64,000 nt of DNA from Microbacterium cremeum (GTDB taxonomy: Bacteria; Actinomycetota; Actinomycetes; Actinomycetales; Microbacteriaceae), in the NCBI RefSeq assembly GCF_015277855.1, contig NZ_CP063812.1, positions 1,240,001-1,304,000 on the forward strand, given 5' to 3'. The translations under genes and the position numbers were made by a program. Position 1 is the first letter of the stretch, and every line of letters starts with the position of its first letter. This document shows, piece after piece, positions 55,518 to 64,000 of the stretch. The notes under the pieces were generated by a model. The model worked only from the letters and a program-made list of their open reading frames with translations. It searched no databases and was not told where the DNA came from.

Positions 55518-56381
55518 TCAGCGTCCGGAGGGCGCCAGCCGGATGAGCACGATGTTGCCCGACTCGTCCACCTCGGCCACGTTGGGGTGTGCCTTGACGA
55601 ACTCCGAGAAGCTCTTGTATCCGAGTGCTTTCTCGCTGAACGCCGGGTCGAGGCGCTTGATCAGGCTCTTCACCGCCGAGGCGTGCTGCCACTCCACGTC
55701 GTCCCTGTCGCTCTCGAGGCGGAGCGCGCGTTCGAGGAGCGAGCCGGTCGGGTCGGCGGCGGCCTTGCGTGCGCGTCGGCGCTGCGGCGCGGCATCCTTC
55801 CGCTCCGGTGTGGGCACCGCGATACCCGGGAGGGCGTCGTACGAGTCGAACTGGTCGCACGCGGCCGCCAGCGACTTCGCGGTCGAGCCCGCCACGCCCA
55901 CGCCGACGACGAAGCGGCCCAGGCGCTTGCAGCGCTGTGCGAGCGGCACGTAGTCGGAGTCGCCGGCGACGATCACGACGTGCGTGAGATCGGGCAGGCG
56001 GAACATGTCTTCGACGGCATCGACGGCGAGGCGGATGTCGGCCCCGTTCTTCGCGTACGCGGCCGCGGGGAACAGCTGCACGAGGTCGACCGCGCGCGCG
56101 ACCAGCTGCGAGCGGTACTCGGCGTTCACGGGCGCGGACCAGTCGGCGTAGGCGCGCGTGAGCACGAGCGTGCCGAACGACGTGGCGTAGTCGATGATCG
56201 CCCCGACGTCGATCGTCGCGGCGGCCAGGCGCTCGGAGATCTCGGGCTCGGTGGCGTTCGCGGCGATCTTCTGGCGGTCGCGGGCGTAGGAGTTCTTGCC
56301 GTGCACGCGGTCGTACCACGACATCACGATGTTGTCGAAGTCGAGATAGACCGCGACGCGGGCGCTCTGCAGGTCGGCCAT
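55518..56381 (-). CDS. NYN-domain RNase-like protein with C-terminal LOTUS/OST-HTH domain
   Basis: This 287-residue protein has an N-terminal NYN (PIN-like) nuclease domain with acidic residues in VYLDFDN (D14, D16), DIRLAVDAVEDMF near 112 and VAGDSDYVPLA near 137. A basic linker (RRRARKAA) near 200 follows. A C-terminal OST-HTH/LOTUS-like domain covers about residues 215-283 (VKSLIKRLDPAFSEKALGYK, then SFSEFVKAHPNV). By family analogy it is an RNA-binding ribonuclease; the target is unknown. GGGGAGG precedes the ATG. Confidence 0.8.
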   Translation of the reverse strand: MADLQSARVAVYLDFDNIVMSWYDRVHGKNSYARDRQKIAANATEPEISERLAAATIDVGAIIDYATSFGTLVLTRAYADWSAPVNAEYRSQLVARAVDLVQLFPAAAYAKNGADIRLAVDAVEDMFRLPDLTHVVIVAGDSDYVPLAQRCKRLGRFVVGVGVAGSTAKSLAAACDQFDSYDALPGIAVPTPERKDAAPQRRRARKAAADPTGSLLERALRLESDRDDVEWQHASAVKSLIKRLDPAFSEKALGYKSFSEFVKAHPNVAEVDESGNIVLIRLAPSGR

Positions 56382-56382
56382 G

Positions 56383-57375
56383 TCATTCCTCCCCGGGGTA
56401 GCGCACTCCGACGAGCGTGCGCACCTCGTCGAGCGTGGCCATGATGGCCACCGTCTCGTCGATCGGCAGCACGTCGGAGTCCGTGCGGCCCTCGGCCAGG
56501 TACCTCTCGGCGGCGAGGGCCTGGAACTGCATGCCCCGGCCCTCGACCTGCGACACGTAGTCCTCGACGACGGTGCCGTCGTGGGCGACGACGCGGAACG
56601 ACGTCGGCGTGTACCAGACGCGGGCGATGTCGATGCGCGCGTCGGTGCCGATCACGGAGGCGGTGTTGGGTCCGACGGCACGGGACGCCGACAGCGTGGT
56701 CGAGATCGCACCGGATTCGTGCGCCATGATCGTCGCCACCTCGGTGTCGGCGCCGGTCTCGCCCAGGCGTGCCGAGGCGACCACCGACAGCGGCATGCCC
56801 AGCAGGTCCCACGCGAACGAGACCGGGTAGATGCCGAGGTCCAGCAGTGCTCCGCCGCCCAGCTCCAGGGCGTTCAGGCGGTGTGCCGGATCGCTCGAGA
56901 TCCGCTGCGTGTGGTCGGCCGTCACGGCGCGGACCTCGCCGAGGGCGCCCGATGCGACGATCTCGCGGATGCGCGCCATGTGCGGCAGATACCGCGTCCA
57001 CATCGCCTCCATCGCGAGGAGCCCGCGCTCGGCGGCGGCGTCGCGCACTGCGGCGGCCTCGACGGCGGTGAGGGTGAACGGCTTCTCGACGAGCACATGC
57101 TTGCCCGCCTCGAGCGCGAGCAGCGCGTTCGCGGCGTGCATGGGGTGCGGCGTCGCGATGTACACGATGTCGACGTCGGGATCGGCGACGAGGTCCTCGT
57201 ACGAGCCGTGCGCGTGCGCGATGCCGAAGTCGGCGGCGAACGCCTCGGCGCTCTCGCGGCGGCGCGAGCCGACGGCGGCGATGTCGAGTCCCGCGGTGCG
57301 CAGATCGCTCGTGAACGCCCGGGCGATGCCGCCCGGGCCCAGGATGCCCCAGCGAGGGGAGGAGCCAGTGGTCAT
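56383..57375 (-). CDS. Gfo/Idh/MocA-family oxidoreductase
   Basis: This 330-residue NAD(P)-dependent sugar or polyol dehydrogenase has a Rossmann motif WGILGPGGIARAF near residue 8, the family signature GKHVLVEKPFTLT near 90 with the catalytic lysine, and a C-terminal dimerisation domain (LELGGGALLDLGIYPVSFA near 163). The substrate is unknown. The ATG overlaps the metY stop (ATGA), although TAGCCT 7 nt upstream could give it its own leaderless transcript. Confidence 0.88.
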   Translation of the reverse strand: MTTGSSPRWGILGPGGIARAFTSDLRTAGLDIAAVGSRRRESAEAFAADFGIAHAHGSYEDLVADPDVDIVYIATPHPMHAANALLALEAGKHVLVEKPFTLTAVEAAAVRDAAAERGLLAMEAMWTRYLPHMARIREIVASGALGEVRAVTADHTQRISSDPAHRLNALELGGGALLDLGIYPVSFAWDLLGMPLSVVASARLGETGADTEVATIMAHESGAISTTLSASRAVGPNTASVIGTDARIDIARVWYTPTSFRVVAHDGTVVEDYVSQVEGRGMQFQALAAERYLAEGRTDSDVLPIDETVAIMATLDEVRTLVGVRYPGEE

Positions 57376-58760
57376 GAGACCGAGGCTAGTCCTCCGACAC
57401 CGTGCCTCGCGCTCGCCGCGATCGGATCGAGGGCCCGCGCGAGGTCGTCGACGACGTCTCGGGTGTCCTCGAGGCCGATCGACAGACGCACCGTCGTCGA
57501 GCCGATGTGCGCCTCGGCGAGCTGGGCGGGGGAGAGGTGGCTGTGGGTCATCGACGCCGGGTGCGCCACGAGGCTGCGCGCGTCGCCGATGTTGGCGACG
57601 AGCTTGACCACCTGCAGTCGTGCGATGAACGCTTCGACGAGCAGGAAGTCCGTCTCGGCATCCCCCGACGCGTGCAGGTCGAACGCGAAGACGGAGCCGG
57701 TGCCGTGGGGCAGGTACGTCTCGGCGTTGGCGCGCCACGGGCTCGACGCGAGGCCCGGGTGATGCACGCGAGCCACGGCGGGGTGCGAAGCGAGGAACTG
57801 CGCTACCTCGAGCGCGCTGGCGGTATGGCGCGCCATGCGCAGGTCGAGCGTTTCAAGGCCCTGCAGCAGCTGGAAGGCGTTGAACGCCGACAGCGAAGGG
57901 CCGAGGTCGTGGACGTACTTGGTCTTGACGAGGGCGATGTACGGCGAGCCCGTCTCGCCGTAGCGCTCGGCGAGGCTGCCGTCGGGCACGCGACGGTAGG
58001 TGTCGGTGAGCTGCGGCCAGCGCTCGGGCTCGGCCGTGAAGTCGAACGTGCCGAGGTCGACCACGACGCCGCCGAGCGACGTGCCGTGGCCCCCCAGGAA
58101 CTTGGTCGCGGAGTGCACCACGATGTCGGCGCCGAAGTCCTTCGCGCGCTGCAGATACGGCGTGGCGACGGTGTTGTCGATCACGAGCGGCACGCCCGCG
58201 CGGCGGGCGACCGCGGCGACGGCGCCGAGGTCGAGCACCTGCGCGATCGGGTTCGAGATCGACTCGGCGAACAGCGCGCGCGTGGTCGGGCGCAGCGCGG
58301 ACTCCCACGACGCGACGTCGTCCTGATCGACGAACGTCACCTCGATGCCCCAGTCGGCGAACGTGTCCTGCAGCAGATCGACCGTGCCGCCGTACAGCTG
58401 GCGTGCCGCGACGATGTGCTCGCCCTGCTTGGCCAGCGCGAGGAGGGCGACCGCGACCGCGGCCTGGCCGGACGCCACGCCCGCAGCGCCGATGCCGCCC
58501 TCGAGCTCGGCCACGCGCTTCTCGAACACGAGCACCGTGGGGTTCGCCGCACGGCTGTAGATGTTGCCGTCCTTGCGGAGGGCGAAGAGGTCGCGTGCCT
58601 CGCTCAATGAGCGGAACTCGAACGCGTTCGACTGGTGGATCGAGGGGACCGCGGTGTTCTCGGCGATGCCGACGTCGTACCCCGCCTGCACCTGCGCTGT
58701 CGCGAAGGAGCGCGGAGCGGCCGGACGAGGCGACGGTGCGGGTTCGGGCGCGCGAGACAT
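57372..58760 (-). CDS. metY: O-acetylhomoserine sulfhydrylase
   Basis: This PLP enzyme of the Cys/Met metabolism family makes homocysteine from O-acetylhomoserine and sulfide. It shows [20 protein letters not shown] near residue 70, [13 protein letters not shown] near 195, the PLP lysine in [17 protein letters not shown] near 218 and [15 protein letters not shown] near 390. The length of about 460 residues suits MetY rather than MetB. I use the ATG at 58760 because GACAAT lies 7 nt upstream; an ATG three codons earlier (58769) is the alternative. It may be transcribed with the following oxidoreductase. Confidence 0.88.
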   Translation of the reverse strand: MSRAPEPAPSPRPAAPRSFATAQVQAGYDVGIAENTAVPSIHQSNAFEFRSLSEARDLFALRKDGNIYSRAANPTVLVFEKRVAELEGGIGAAGVASGQAAVAVALLALAKQGEHIVAARQLYGGTVDLLQDTFADWGIEVTFVDQDDVASWESALRPTTRALFAESISNPIAQVLDLGAVAAVARRAGVPLVIDNTVATPYLQRAKDFGADIVVHSATKFLGGHGTSLGGVVVDLGTFDFTAEPERWPQLTDTYRRVPDGSLAERYGETGSPYIALVKTKYVHDLGPSLSAFNAFQLLQGLETLDLRMARHTASALEVAQFLASHPAVARVHHPGLASSPWRANAETYLPHGTGSVFAFDLHASGDAETDFLLVEAFIARLQVVKLVANIGDARSLVAHPASMTHSHLSPAQLAEAHIGSTTVRLSIGLEDTRDVVDDLARALDPIAASARHGVGGLASVS

Positions 58761-58839
58761 GCGACCCATTGTCGAGCCCGGCGCCGCGCGCGCCTCCTCG
58801 TGTGTCGAACTGTTGCGGCGCGGCCTCGCCGCGTGCGGG

Positions 58840-59781
58840 CTACGGCACCAGCGTGATCTTGCCGTCGGCGCCGGATTCGACCGCGCGATGCGCCTCGACC
58901 GCGTCGGTGAGCGGGAACGACGGTCCGAGCTCGACCGTGAACCGGTCCGCCGCGAGCAGTGCGAGGGTGACCGGCACCGCCTCGTCGCGCCACGACTGCT
59001 GCTGCGGCGTCAGCGGGACGGGCGATCCGCCCGAGAAGGCGCGGATGCCGAGGCCCGCGGCATCCTTCCCCCGCACGAGTGTCGCGATCCGAGCACGGTC
59101 GGCGACGAGGTCGATCGAGGTCTGCAGCGCCTCGTCGGTGCCCGCCGCGTCGATCGCGACGGTCAGACCGTTCGGCGCAGCCTCGCGCACGCGATCGATG
59201 AGGCCGTCGCCGTACGCGACGGGCGTCGCGCCGAGCGACCGCACGGTGTCGAACCGGCGCTCCGACGACGTCGCGACGACGGTCGCACCCCACAGCACGG
59301 CGTACTGGATGAGCGCCTGCCCGACCGCTCCCGAGCCGGCGTGGACGAGGAGCGTGTCGCCGGCGCCGACCGAGAGCGAACGGAGCGTCTGATACGCCGT
59401 GCCGACGGGGATGCCGAGCGCGGCGCCCTGCGCGGGCGTCACCTGCGGTGGCCGGGGGTGCGCCTGGGACGCCGGCACGACGACGTCGGTCGCGTAGGTC
59501 CCGCGGGCACCGGAGAAGACCACCGGGTCGCCGGTGCGGAAGCCGTCGACGTCGGCGCCGACCGCGGTCACGACCCCCGAGCCGTCGGCTCCCACGCGGC
59601 GGGGCTCGGTGATGGTGCCCGAGGGGCGCTTGCCGGAGCGCAGCTTCGCGTCGATCGGGTTGACGCCTGCCGCCTCGACGCGGATGACGAGCTCGCCGGC
59701 ACCCGCCGTCGGCTCCGGGATCTCGATCGGGCGCAGGACCTCCGGTCCGCCGAACTCGGTGTAGGCGATCGCGATGCTCAT
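58840..59781 (-). CDS. Quinone oxidoreductase-like NADP-dependent MDR protein
   Basis: This 313-residue zinc-free medium-chain dehydrogenase has EAAGVNPIDAKLRSG near residue 37, the nucleotide-binding stretch LLVHAGSGAVGQALIQYA near 142, and VAIDAAGTDEALQ near 205. It lacks the zinc-binding cysteine cluster. It probably reduces quinones or other electrophilic carbonyls with NADPH. It is 40 bp downstream of hrpA on the same strand. Confidence 0.85.
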   Translation of the reverse strand: MSIAIAYTEFGGPEVLRPIEIPEPTAGAGELVIRVEAAGVNPIDAKLRSGKRPSGTITEPRRVGADGSGVVTAVGADVDGFRTGDPVVFSGARGTYATDVVVPASQAHPRPPQVTPAQGAALGIPVGTAYQTLRSLSVGAGDTLLVHAGSGAVGQALIQYAVLWGATVVATSSERRFDTVRSLGATPVAYGDGLIDRVREAAPNGLTVAIDAAGTDEALQTSIDLVADRARIATLVRGKDAAGLGIRAFSGGSPVPLTPQQQSWRDEAVPVTLALLAADRFTVELGPSFPLTDAVEAHRAVESGADGKITLVP

Positions 59782-59821
59782 GAGGGGCGCAACCCGCCTC
59801 GGCGGCGAGGGTATTCCCCGC

Positions 59822-62800
59822 TCACGCGGCCAGGGCCTTCTGGATGCGGGGGAGCGAGACCGGCTCGGCGGTGCCGAGCGACTGTGCGAACAGGCTCACC
59901 CGGTACTCCTCGAGCAGCCACCGCGCGTGCACGAGCGCCGCGGGGGCGTCGGGCGCCGCGGGTACGGTGCCGCCGGCGTCGGTGTAAAGCGCGGTCGCGC
60001 GCTCGAATTCGGTCAGGCGCTGGCGATCGCGGCCGGGGTTGTCGGACAGGGTGCGCACCCGGTCGAGGGCACCGCGGAGGTAGCGCGGGTAGTGGGCGAG
60101 ACGCGTGGTGCCGGTGCGGGCGATGAAGCCCGGGAACACCAGGCCCGCGAGCTGGCCCTTGACGTCGTTCAGCGCCCCCAGCAGGGTCAGCGAATTCTGA
60201 TCGCGGATCGCACGTTCGACGTCTCGCGCCGCGGTGAGGATGCGCGCGGTGAGCGACACCGTCTGGAACAGTTCGTCGACGACCGACGCCGAGAAGGCGT
60301 CGCGCGCCGACTCGAACCCGGCCCGGGTGCGCACGGGCGCGTCGCCCGTCGTGCGCGCGATGACGGCATCCGCCACCGCCACGCGCGCATCCTCGATCAG
60401 CGCCTTCGCCGACGGATAGGGGGATGCCGCCAGCGCCAGCTTCTCGGCGGAGGTCAGATGCTCGAGCACGTACGCCGCGGGCGATGCGACCGAGAGCAGC
60501 ACGAGGCGCCGCACTCCCGCGCGGGTGGCGCGCGCCGCAGCCTCGGGCGTGGACTCCATGCGCAGGGCCACCGACGACCCCTCGTCGACGATCGCCGGAT
60601 ACCCGCGGACCACGCCGCCGGCGACGCGGGTGTCGACGATCTCGGGCAGGTCGCCGAACGACCAGTCGGTGACGCCGGTGCGCTCGGCGAACGCGGGGGA
60701 CGCGTCCGCCGCGGACCCCGCACCCGCGGGTGCCTGCGGGCCGGGAACCCTCTTCGCGCCGCCGGGGGTGCGCGGCGAGCTCAGTGAGCGCGACACCGAC
60801 GCGCGCACCCGGTCGGCGAGCCGCTCCTGCAGCGCGTCGAGGTCGCGACCCGAGCCCACCGTCCTGCCGCGCTCGTCGACGGCGCGGAACGACAGCTGTA
60901 GGTGCTCGGGCACGCGCTCGAGGTCGAAGTCCGCGGCGGCCACCGGCTGGCTCGCCACCCGATGGATGCGCGCGGCGAGCGCGTCGCGCAGGCTCGTGGC
61001 CGGAAGCCCGTCGTGGGCTTCGGGGCCCTGTCCGGCGAGGTCCTGGGCGAACGTCGCGGCCCAGTCCGCGGCGGGTACGACGTGGCGCCGGATCGCCTTG
61101 GGGAGCGAGCGGATGAGCGCCGTGACGAGCTCGTCGCGCATGCCGGGCACCTGCCAGTCGAAGCCGTCGGGGCGCAGCTGCGCGAGCAGGGCGAGCGGCA
61201 CGATCGCGGTCACGCCGTCGTCGGGGGCGCCGGGCTCGAAGCGGTACGCGAGCGACAGCACCTGGTCGCCCTGGCGCCACCGCGCCGGGAAGTCGCGCTC
61301 GTCACCGCGCGACGCCTCGTCGACGAGGTCGGCCTCGGTCATGTCGAGCAGGCGCGGCGTGCGCGACGAGGCATCCTGCCACCAGGCCTCGAACGAGCGC
61401 GCATCGAACACATCGCGCGGGATGCGGGCGTCGTAGAACCGGTACACCGCCTCGTCGCCGACGAGGATGTCGCGACGGCGCTCGCGCTCCTCGACCTTCT
61501 CGAGGCGCCGGCGCAGCTCGAGGTTGCGGCGCTCGAACGCCGTCAGTCGCTTGTCGAGGTGCGAGGAGTCCCAGTCGCCCTCGACGAGCGCGTGGCGCAG
61601 GAAGAGCTCCCGGGCGAACGGGCGGTCGAAGCGGGCGAGCTGAACGCGGCGGCGCGGGACGATCTCGACGCCGAACAGCGTGACCTTCTCGTAGGCGGAT
61701 GCCGCACCCGCCGTCTTCGACCAGTGCGGCTCGCTCAGCTGCCGCTTGGCGAGGTCGCCCGCGAGCGGCTCCGCCCATGCGGGGTCGATCGCCGCGACCG
61801 TGCGGGCGAACAGACGGCTCGTCTCGACCAGCTCGGCCGCCATGACGGCCTGTGGCTGCTTCTTCTTCAGGCCCGACCCCGGGAAGATGGCGAACCGCGC
61901 GCCGCGCGCGCCGACGTACTCGGCCTTGGGCGGTCGCGCGCCGCCCGGCGCGCGACGATCCTTCGGCGGCTGCGTGGTGCGCTGATCGAGGATGCCGATG
62001 TGCGACAAGAGGCCCGACAGGATCGCCTTGTGGAGCTCGTCCGGATCGGCGGTGCCGTCCGCCGCGCCGCGGGGGGCACTCACGAGCGCGCTCAGCTGGC
62101 GGTGGACATCGGCCCACTCACGCACGCGCACGTAGTTGAGGTGCTCCGCGCGGCACAGCCGCCGGAACGCGCTCGAGCCGAGCGAGGCCTGCTGTTCCTG
62201 CAGGTGGTTCCACAGGTTCAGCAGTGTGAGGAAGTCGCTCGTGGGGTCGGTGAACCGCGCATGCAGGCGGTCGGCCTCCTCGCGCCGCTCCTCGGGCCGT
62301 TCGCGCACGTCCTGGATCGACATCCCCGCCACGATCACGAGCACGTCGCGCAGCACCCCGCTGCGGCGCGCCTCGACGATCATGCGGGCGAAGCGGGGAT
62401 CGATCGGCAGGCGTGAGATCTCGCGGCCCAGCTCGGTCAGCCGCGGACCCCGGTCGGCCTCGCCGCGTGGCCGCTCCTCGACTGCGCCCAGCTCGACGAG
62501 GAGGTCGAAAGCGGCCTTGACGCCCCGGGAGTCGGGAGGGGTCAGGAACGGGAACGACGAGATGTCGCCGAACCCGAGCGAGAGCATCTGCAGGATGACG
62601 GACGCGAGGCTCGTGCGCAGGATCTCGGGTTCGGTGAACTCCGGCCGCGCCTCGAAGTCCTCCTCGGCGTAGAGACGGATCGCGACACCCGGGCTGGTGC
62701 GCCCGGCGCGTCCGGAGCGCTGCTGCGCCGAGGCCTGCGAGACCGGCTCGATGGGAAGGCGCTGGATCTTGCTGCGGTTGCTGTAGCGCGAGATGCGCGC

Positions 62801-63775
62801 GGTGCCGGTGTCGACGACATAGCGGATGCCGGGGACCGTGAGGCTGGTCTCGGCCACGTTCGTCGCGAGGATCACGCGGCGGCGTACGCCCGCGACGGCG
62901 GAGCGATCGAACACCCGATGCTGCTCGGCCGAGGAGAGCCGGCCGTAGAGCGGCAGCACCTCGGTGGGTGCGGCATCCTTCGCGTACATGCCCCGCACGG
63001 CATCCATCGCGTCGCGGATCTCGGCCTCGCCGGGGAGGAAGACCAGCACGTCGCCCGGCGGCTCGCGGTCGAGCTCGCGCAGCGCCGCGGCGATGCCGTC
63101 CACGTCGTCAGGCGTGTCGTCTCGCGACGCGGTTCCTGAGCCTGTCGCAGGGCGCTCGCCGGCCGAGGCCGGTGGCCGGTAGCGGATCTCGACGGGGTAC
63201 GTCCGGCCCGACACCTCGATGATGGGGGCGGGGGTGCCGTGGCGATCGGCGAAATGGGCCGCGAAGCTCTCGGGATCGATCGTCGCGCTCGTGACGATGA
63301 CCTTGAGGTCGGGGCGCTGGGGGAGGACGCGCCTCAGGTAGCCGATGAGGAAGTCGACGTTGAGCGAGCGCTCGTGGGCCTCGTCGATGATGATCGTGTC
63401 GTAGCGGCGCAGGGTGCGGTCGCGGTGGATCTCGTTGAGCAGGATGCCGTCGGTCATGAGCGCGATGCGCGTGTCGGGCGACACCTTGTCGGTGAAACGG
63501 ACCTTGTAGCCGACCACGCTCCCGAGCGGGACCTGCAGCTCCTCGGCGATCCGCTCCGCGATCGAGCGGGCCGCGATGCGGCGCGGCTGCGTGTGCGCGA
63601 TGCGCGTGCGTCCGAGTTCGAGCGCGATCTTGGGGAGCTGCGTCGTCTTGCCCGACCCCGTCGCTCCCGCGACGATCACGACCTGGTGATCGCGGATGGC
63701 GCGGGCGATCTGGTCCCGCGCGGCGCTGACGGGCAGCTCGGGCGGGTACGAGATGACGGCTTCGGGCGCGGACAT
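59822..63775 (-). CDS. hrpA: ATP-dependent DEAH-box RNA helicase HrpA
   Basis: This 1317-residue DEAH/RHA helicase has the full HrpA layout. Walker A is GATGSGKTTQ near residue 36, followed by QPRRIAARS, IIDEAHERSLNVDF near 133 and TSATID. Then come the RecA2 motif TNVAETSLTVPGI near 310 and QRSGRAGR, the HA2/OB domains and the long C-terminal DUF3418 region. The ATG at 63775 lies 8 nt after a TACGAT hexamer and just after GGAGGG. Repeat B, also found in hemL, lies in frame near residues 206-215, in the variable linker before the second RecA domain. Confidence 0.92.
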   Translation of the reverse strand: MSAPEAVISYPPELPVSAARDQIARAIRDHQVVIVAGATGSGKTTQLPKIALELGRTRIAHTQPRRIAARSIAERIAEELQVPLGSVVGYKVRFTDKVSPDTRIALMTDGILLNEIHRDRTLRRYDTIIIDEAHERSLNVDFLIGYLRRVLPQRPDLKVIVTSATIDPESFAAHFADRHGTPAPIIEVSGRTYPVEIRYRPPASAGERPATGSGTASRDDTPDDVDGIAAALRELDREPPGDVLVFLPGEAEIRDAMDAVRGMYAKDAAPTEVLPLYGRLSSAEQHRVFDRSAVAGVRRRVILATNVAETSLTVPGIRYVVDTGTARISRYSNRSKIQRLPIEPVSQASAQQRSGRAGRTSPGVAIRLYAEEDFEARPEFTEPEILRTSLASVILQMLSLGFGDISSFPFLTPPDSRGVKAAFDLLVELGAVEERPRGEADRGPRLTELGREISRLPIDPRFARMIVEARRSGVLRDVLVIVAGMSIQDVRERPEERREEADRLHARFTDPTSDFLTLLNLWNHLQEQQASLGSSAFRRLCRAEHLNYVRVREWADVHRQLSALVSAPRGAADGTADPDELHKAILSGLLSHIGILDQRTTQPPKDRRAPGGARPPKAEYVGARGARFAIFPGSGLKKKQPQAVMAAELVETSRLFARTVAAIDPAWAEPLAGDLAKRQLSEPHWSKTAGAASAYEKVTLFGVEIVPRRRVQLARFDRPFARELFLRHALVEGDWDSSHLDKRLTAFERRNLELRRRLEKVEERERRRDILVGDEAVYRFYDARIPRDVFDARSFEAWWQDASSRTPRLLDMTEADLVDEASRGDERDFPARWRQGDQVLSLAYRFEPGAPDDGVTAIVPLALLAQLRPDGFDWQVPGMRDELVTALIRSLPKAIRRHVVPAADWAATFAQDLAGQGPEAHDGLPATSLRDALAARIHRVASQPVAAADFDLERVPEHLQLSFRAVDERGRTVGSGRDLDALQERLADRVRASVSRSLSSPRTPGGAKRVPGPQAPAGAGSAADASPAFAERTGVTDWSFGDLPEIVDTRVAGGVVRGYPAIVDEGSSVALRMESTPEAAARATRAGVRRLVLLSVASPAAYVLEHLTSAEKLALAASPYPSAKALIEDARVAVADAVIARTTGDAPVRTRAGFESARDAFSASVVDELFQTVSLTARILTAARDVERAIRDQNSLTLLGALNDVKGQLAGLVFPGFIARTGTTRLAHYPRYLRGALDRVRTLSDNPGRDRQRLTEFERATALYTDAGGTVPAAPDAPAALVHARWLLEEYRVSLFAQSLGTAEPVSLPRIQKALAA
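63131..63158. repeat. Repeat B copy inside hrpA
   Basis: The sequence GAGCCTGTCGCAGGGCGCTCG with flanks matches the hemL copy (1070-1097, opposite strand) at 25 of 28 positions. Here it encodes ERPATGSGT. The two genes are unrelated and the copies are read on opposite strands of the repeat. Confidence 0.7.
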
Positions 63776-63813
63776 GGCCCTCCATCGTATGACGACGCGT
63801 GGATGCAAAGGGC

Positions 63814-63846
63814 TTGACGAACAAGAGTACTTTGCAGTACAAAGTA
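63814..63846 (+). promoter_or_regulatory. Promoter with overlapping palindromic operator
   Basis: A -35 TTGACG (63814-63819), an 18-bp spacer and a -10 TACAAA (63838-63843) end 6 nt before the ATG. The 7-bp perfect arms TACTTTG (63828-63834) and CAAAGTA (63840-63846) overlap the -10, so a repressor binding there would block transcription. Confidence 0.65.
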
Positions 63847-63849
63847 ACC

Positions 63850-64000
63850 ATGACCGAGAACGAAGACCTCCGTTCGACCGACGACGAGCCGCTCGATCCC
63901 GCGGCGATGCTCGCGCTGGTCGAGGACCAGCGCCGCAGTGTCGTCGGCCAGATCGCCTCGTTCGTGCCCGTCATCCTCACGATGTGGGGAATCGTGTGGC
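63850..64000 (+). CDS. Membrane protein, 5' part only
   Basis: The first 50 codons are present and run off the window. They start MTENEDLRSTDDEPLDPAAM, then LALVEDQRRSVVGQIASFVP and the beginning of a hydrophobic segment VILTMWGIVW. In other Actinobacteria proteins with such a start are small membrane proteins encoded next to a winged-helix regulator; that regulator would lie beyond the window and is inferred. The leaderless promoter with overlapping palindrome fits a regulated gene. Confidence 0.6.
   Translation, partial: MTENEDLRSTDDEPLDPAAMLALVEDQRRSVVGQIASFVPVILTMWGIVW

Overview
The window is a stretch of high-GC actinobacterial chromosome, most likely from a Microbacterium or a close relative in the Microbacteriaceae. 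This rests on the coproporphyrin-dependent heme cluster with HemQ, the IclR-controlled hut genes, class Ib nrdHIEF, a DUF7882-like small protein, very GC-rich third codon positions and the constant use of GGATGCC/GGCATCC. No rRNA, tRNA, CRISPR array or intact insertion sequence was seen.

Layout. 0.07-8.0 kb: heme synthesis, hemE-cgoX-hemQ-hemC-hemB-hemL on the minus strand (mostly stop/start overlapping), divergent from hemA; no ferrochelatase gene is present. 8.2-14.7 kb: ZIP metal transporter, acyl-CoA ligase, branched-chain amino-acid dehydrogenase, methyltransferase, YbaK-type deacylase, baeRF-type protein. 14.7-22.4 kb: histidine utilisation (hutR, hutH, hutU, hutI, hutG) with an HD protein and a SixA-like phosphatase. 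22.4-30.6 kb: GGCT-like protein, DUF445, PadR regulator with a divergent serine hydrolase, acyl-CoA dehydrogenase, hydrolase, MarR regulator divergent from two small conserved proteins, MFS transporter. 30.9-34.8 kb: nrdHIEF. 35-39.7 kb: hydrolase, RsmC/RlmG-like methyltransferase, clpC-type ATPase. 39.7-42 kb: a scarred segment where the clpC tail, its hairpin and a DUF72 gene occur twice around a short insert. 42-47.4 kb: two luciferase-like oxidoreductases, secreted EEP-type phosphodiesterase, ATP-dependent DNA ligase plus sirtuin. 47.4-55.5 kb: ROK regulator and two consecutive XylFGH-like sugar ABC systems. 55.5-64 kb: NYN-LOTUS protein, Gfo/Idh oxidoreductase, MetY, quinone oxidoreductase, HrpA helicase and the start of a membrane protein gene.

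Regulation can be read in many places. About twenty genes have a -10-like hexamer 6-7 nt before the start codon, so leaderless transcripts look common. hutH and hutU carry the same palindrome at the same distance from their starts. HspR-type HAIR sites precede clpC, paired NrdR-like boxes precede nrdH, and a 34-bp palindrome lies between padR and its divergent hydrolase.

The most unusual feature is that repetitive, normally intergenic sequence sits in frame inside conserved housekeeping genes. hemL carries about 48 extra residues made of two repeat families, hutI carries a long hairpin plus a GACCCC hexanucleotide tract, and hrpA carries one of the hemL repeats. The same repeat forms a four-unit, 44-bp tandem array between cgoX and hemQ and precedes nrdF. 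This resembles, by analogy only, the in-frame palindromic elements of Rickettsia.
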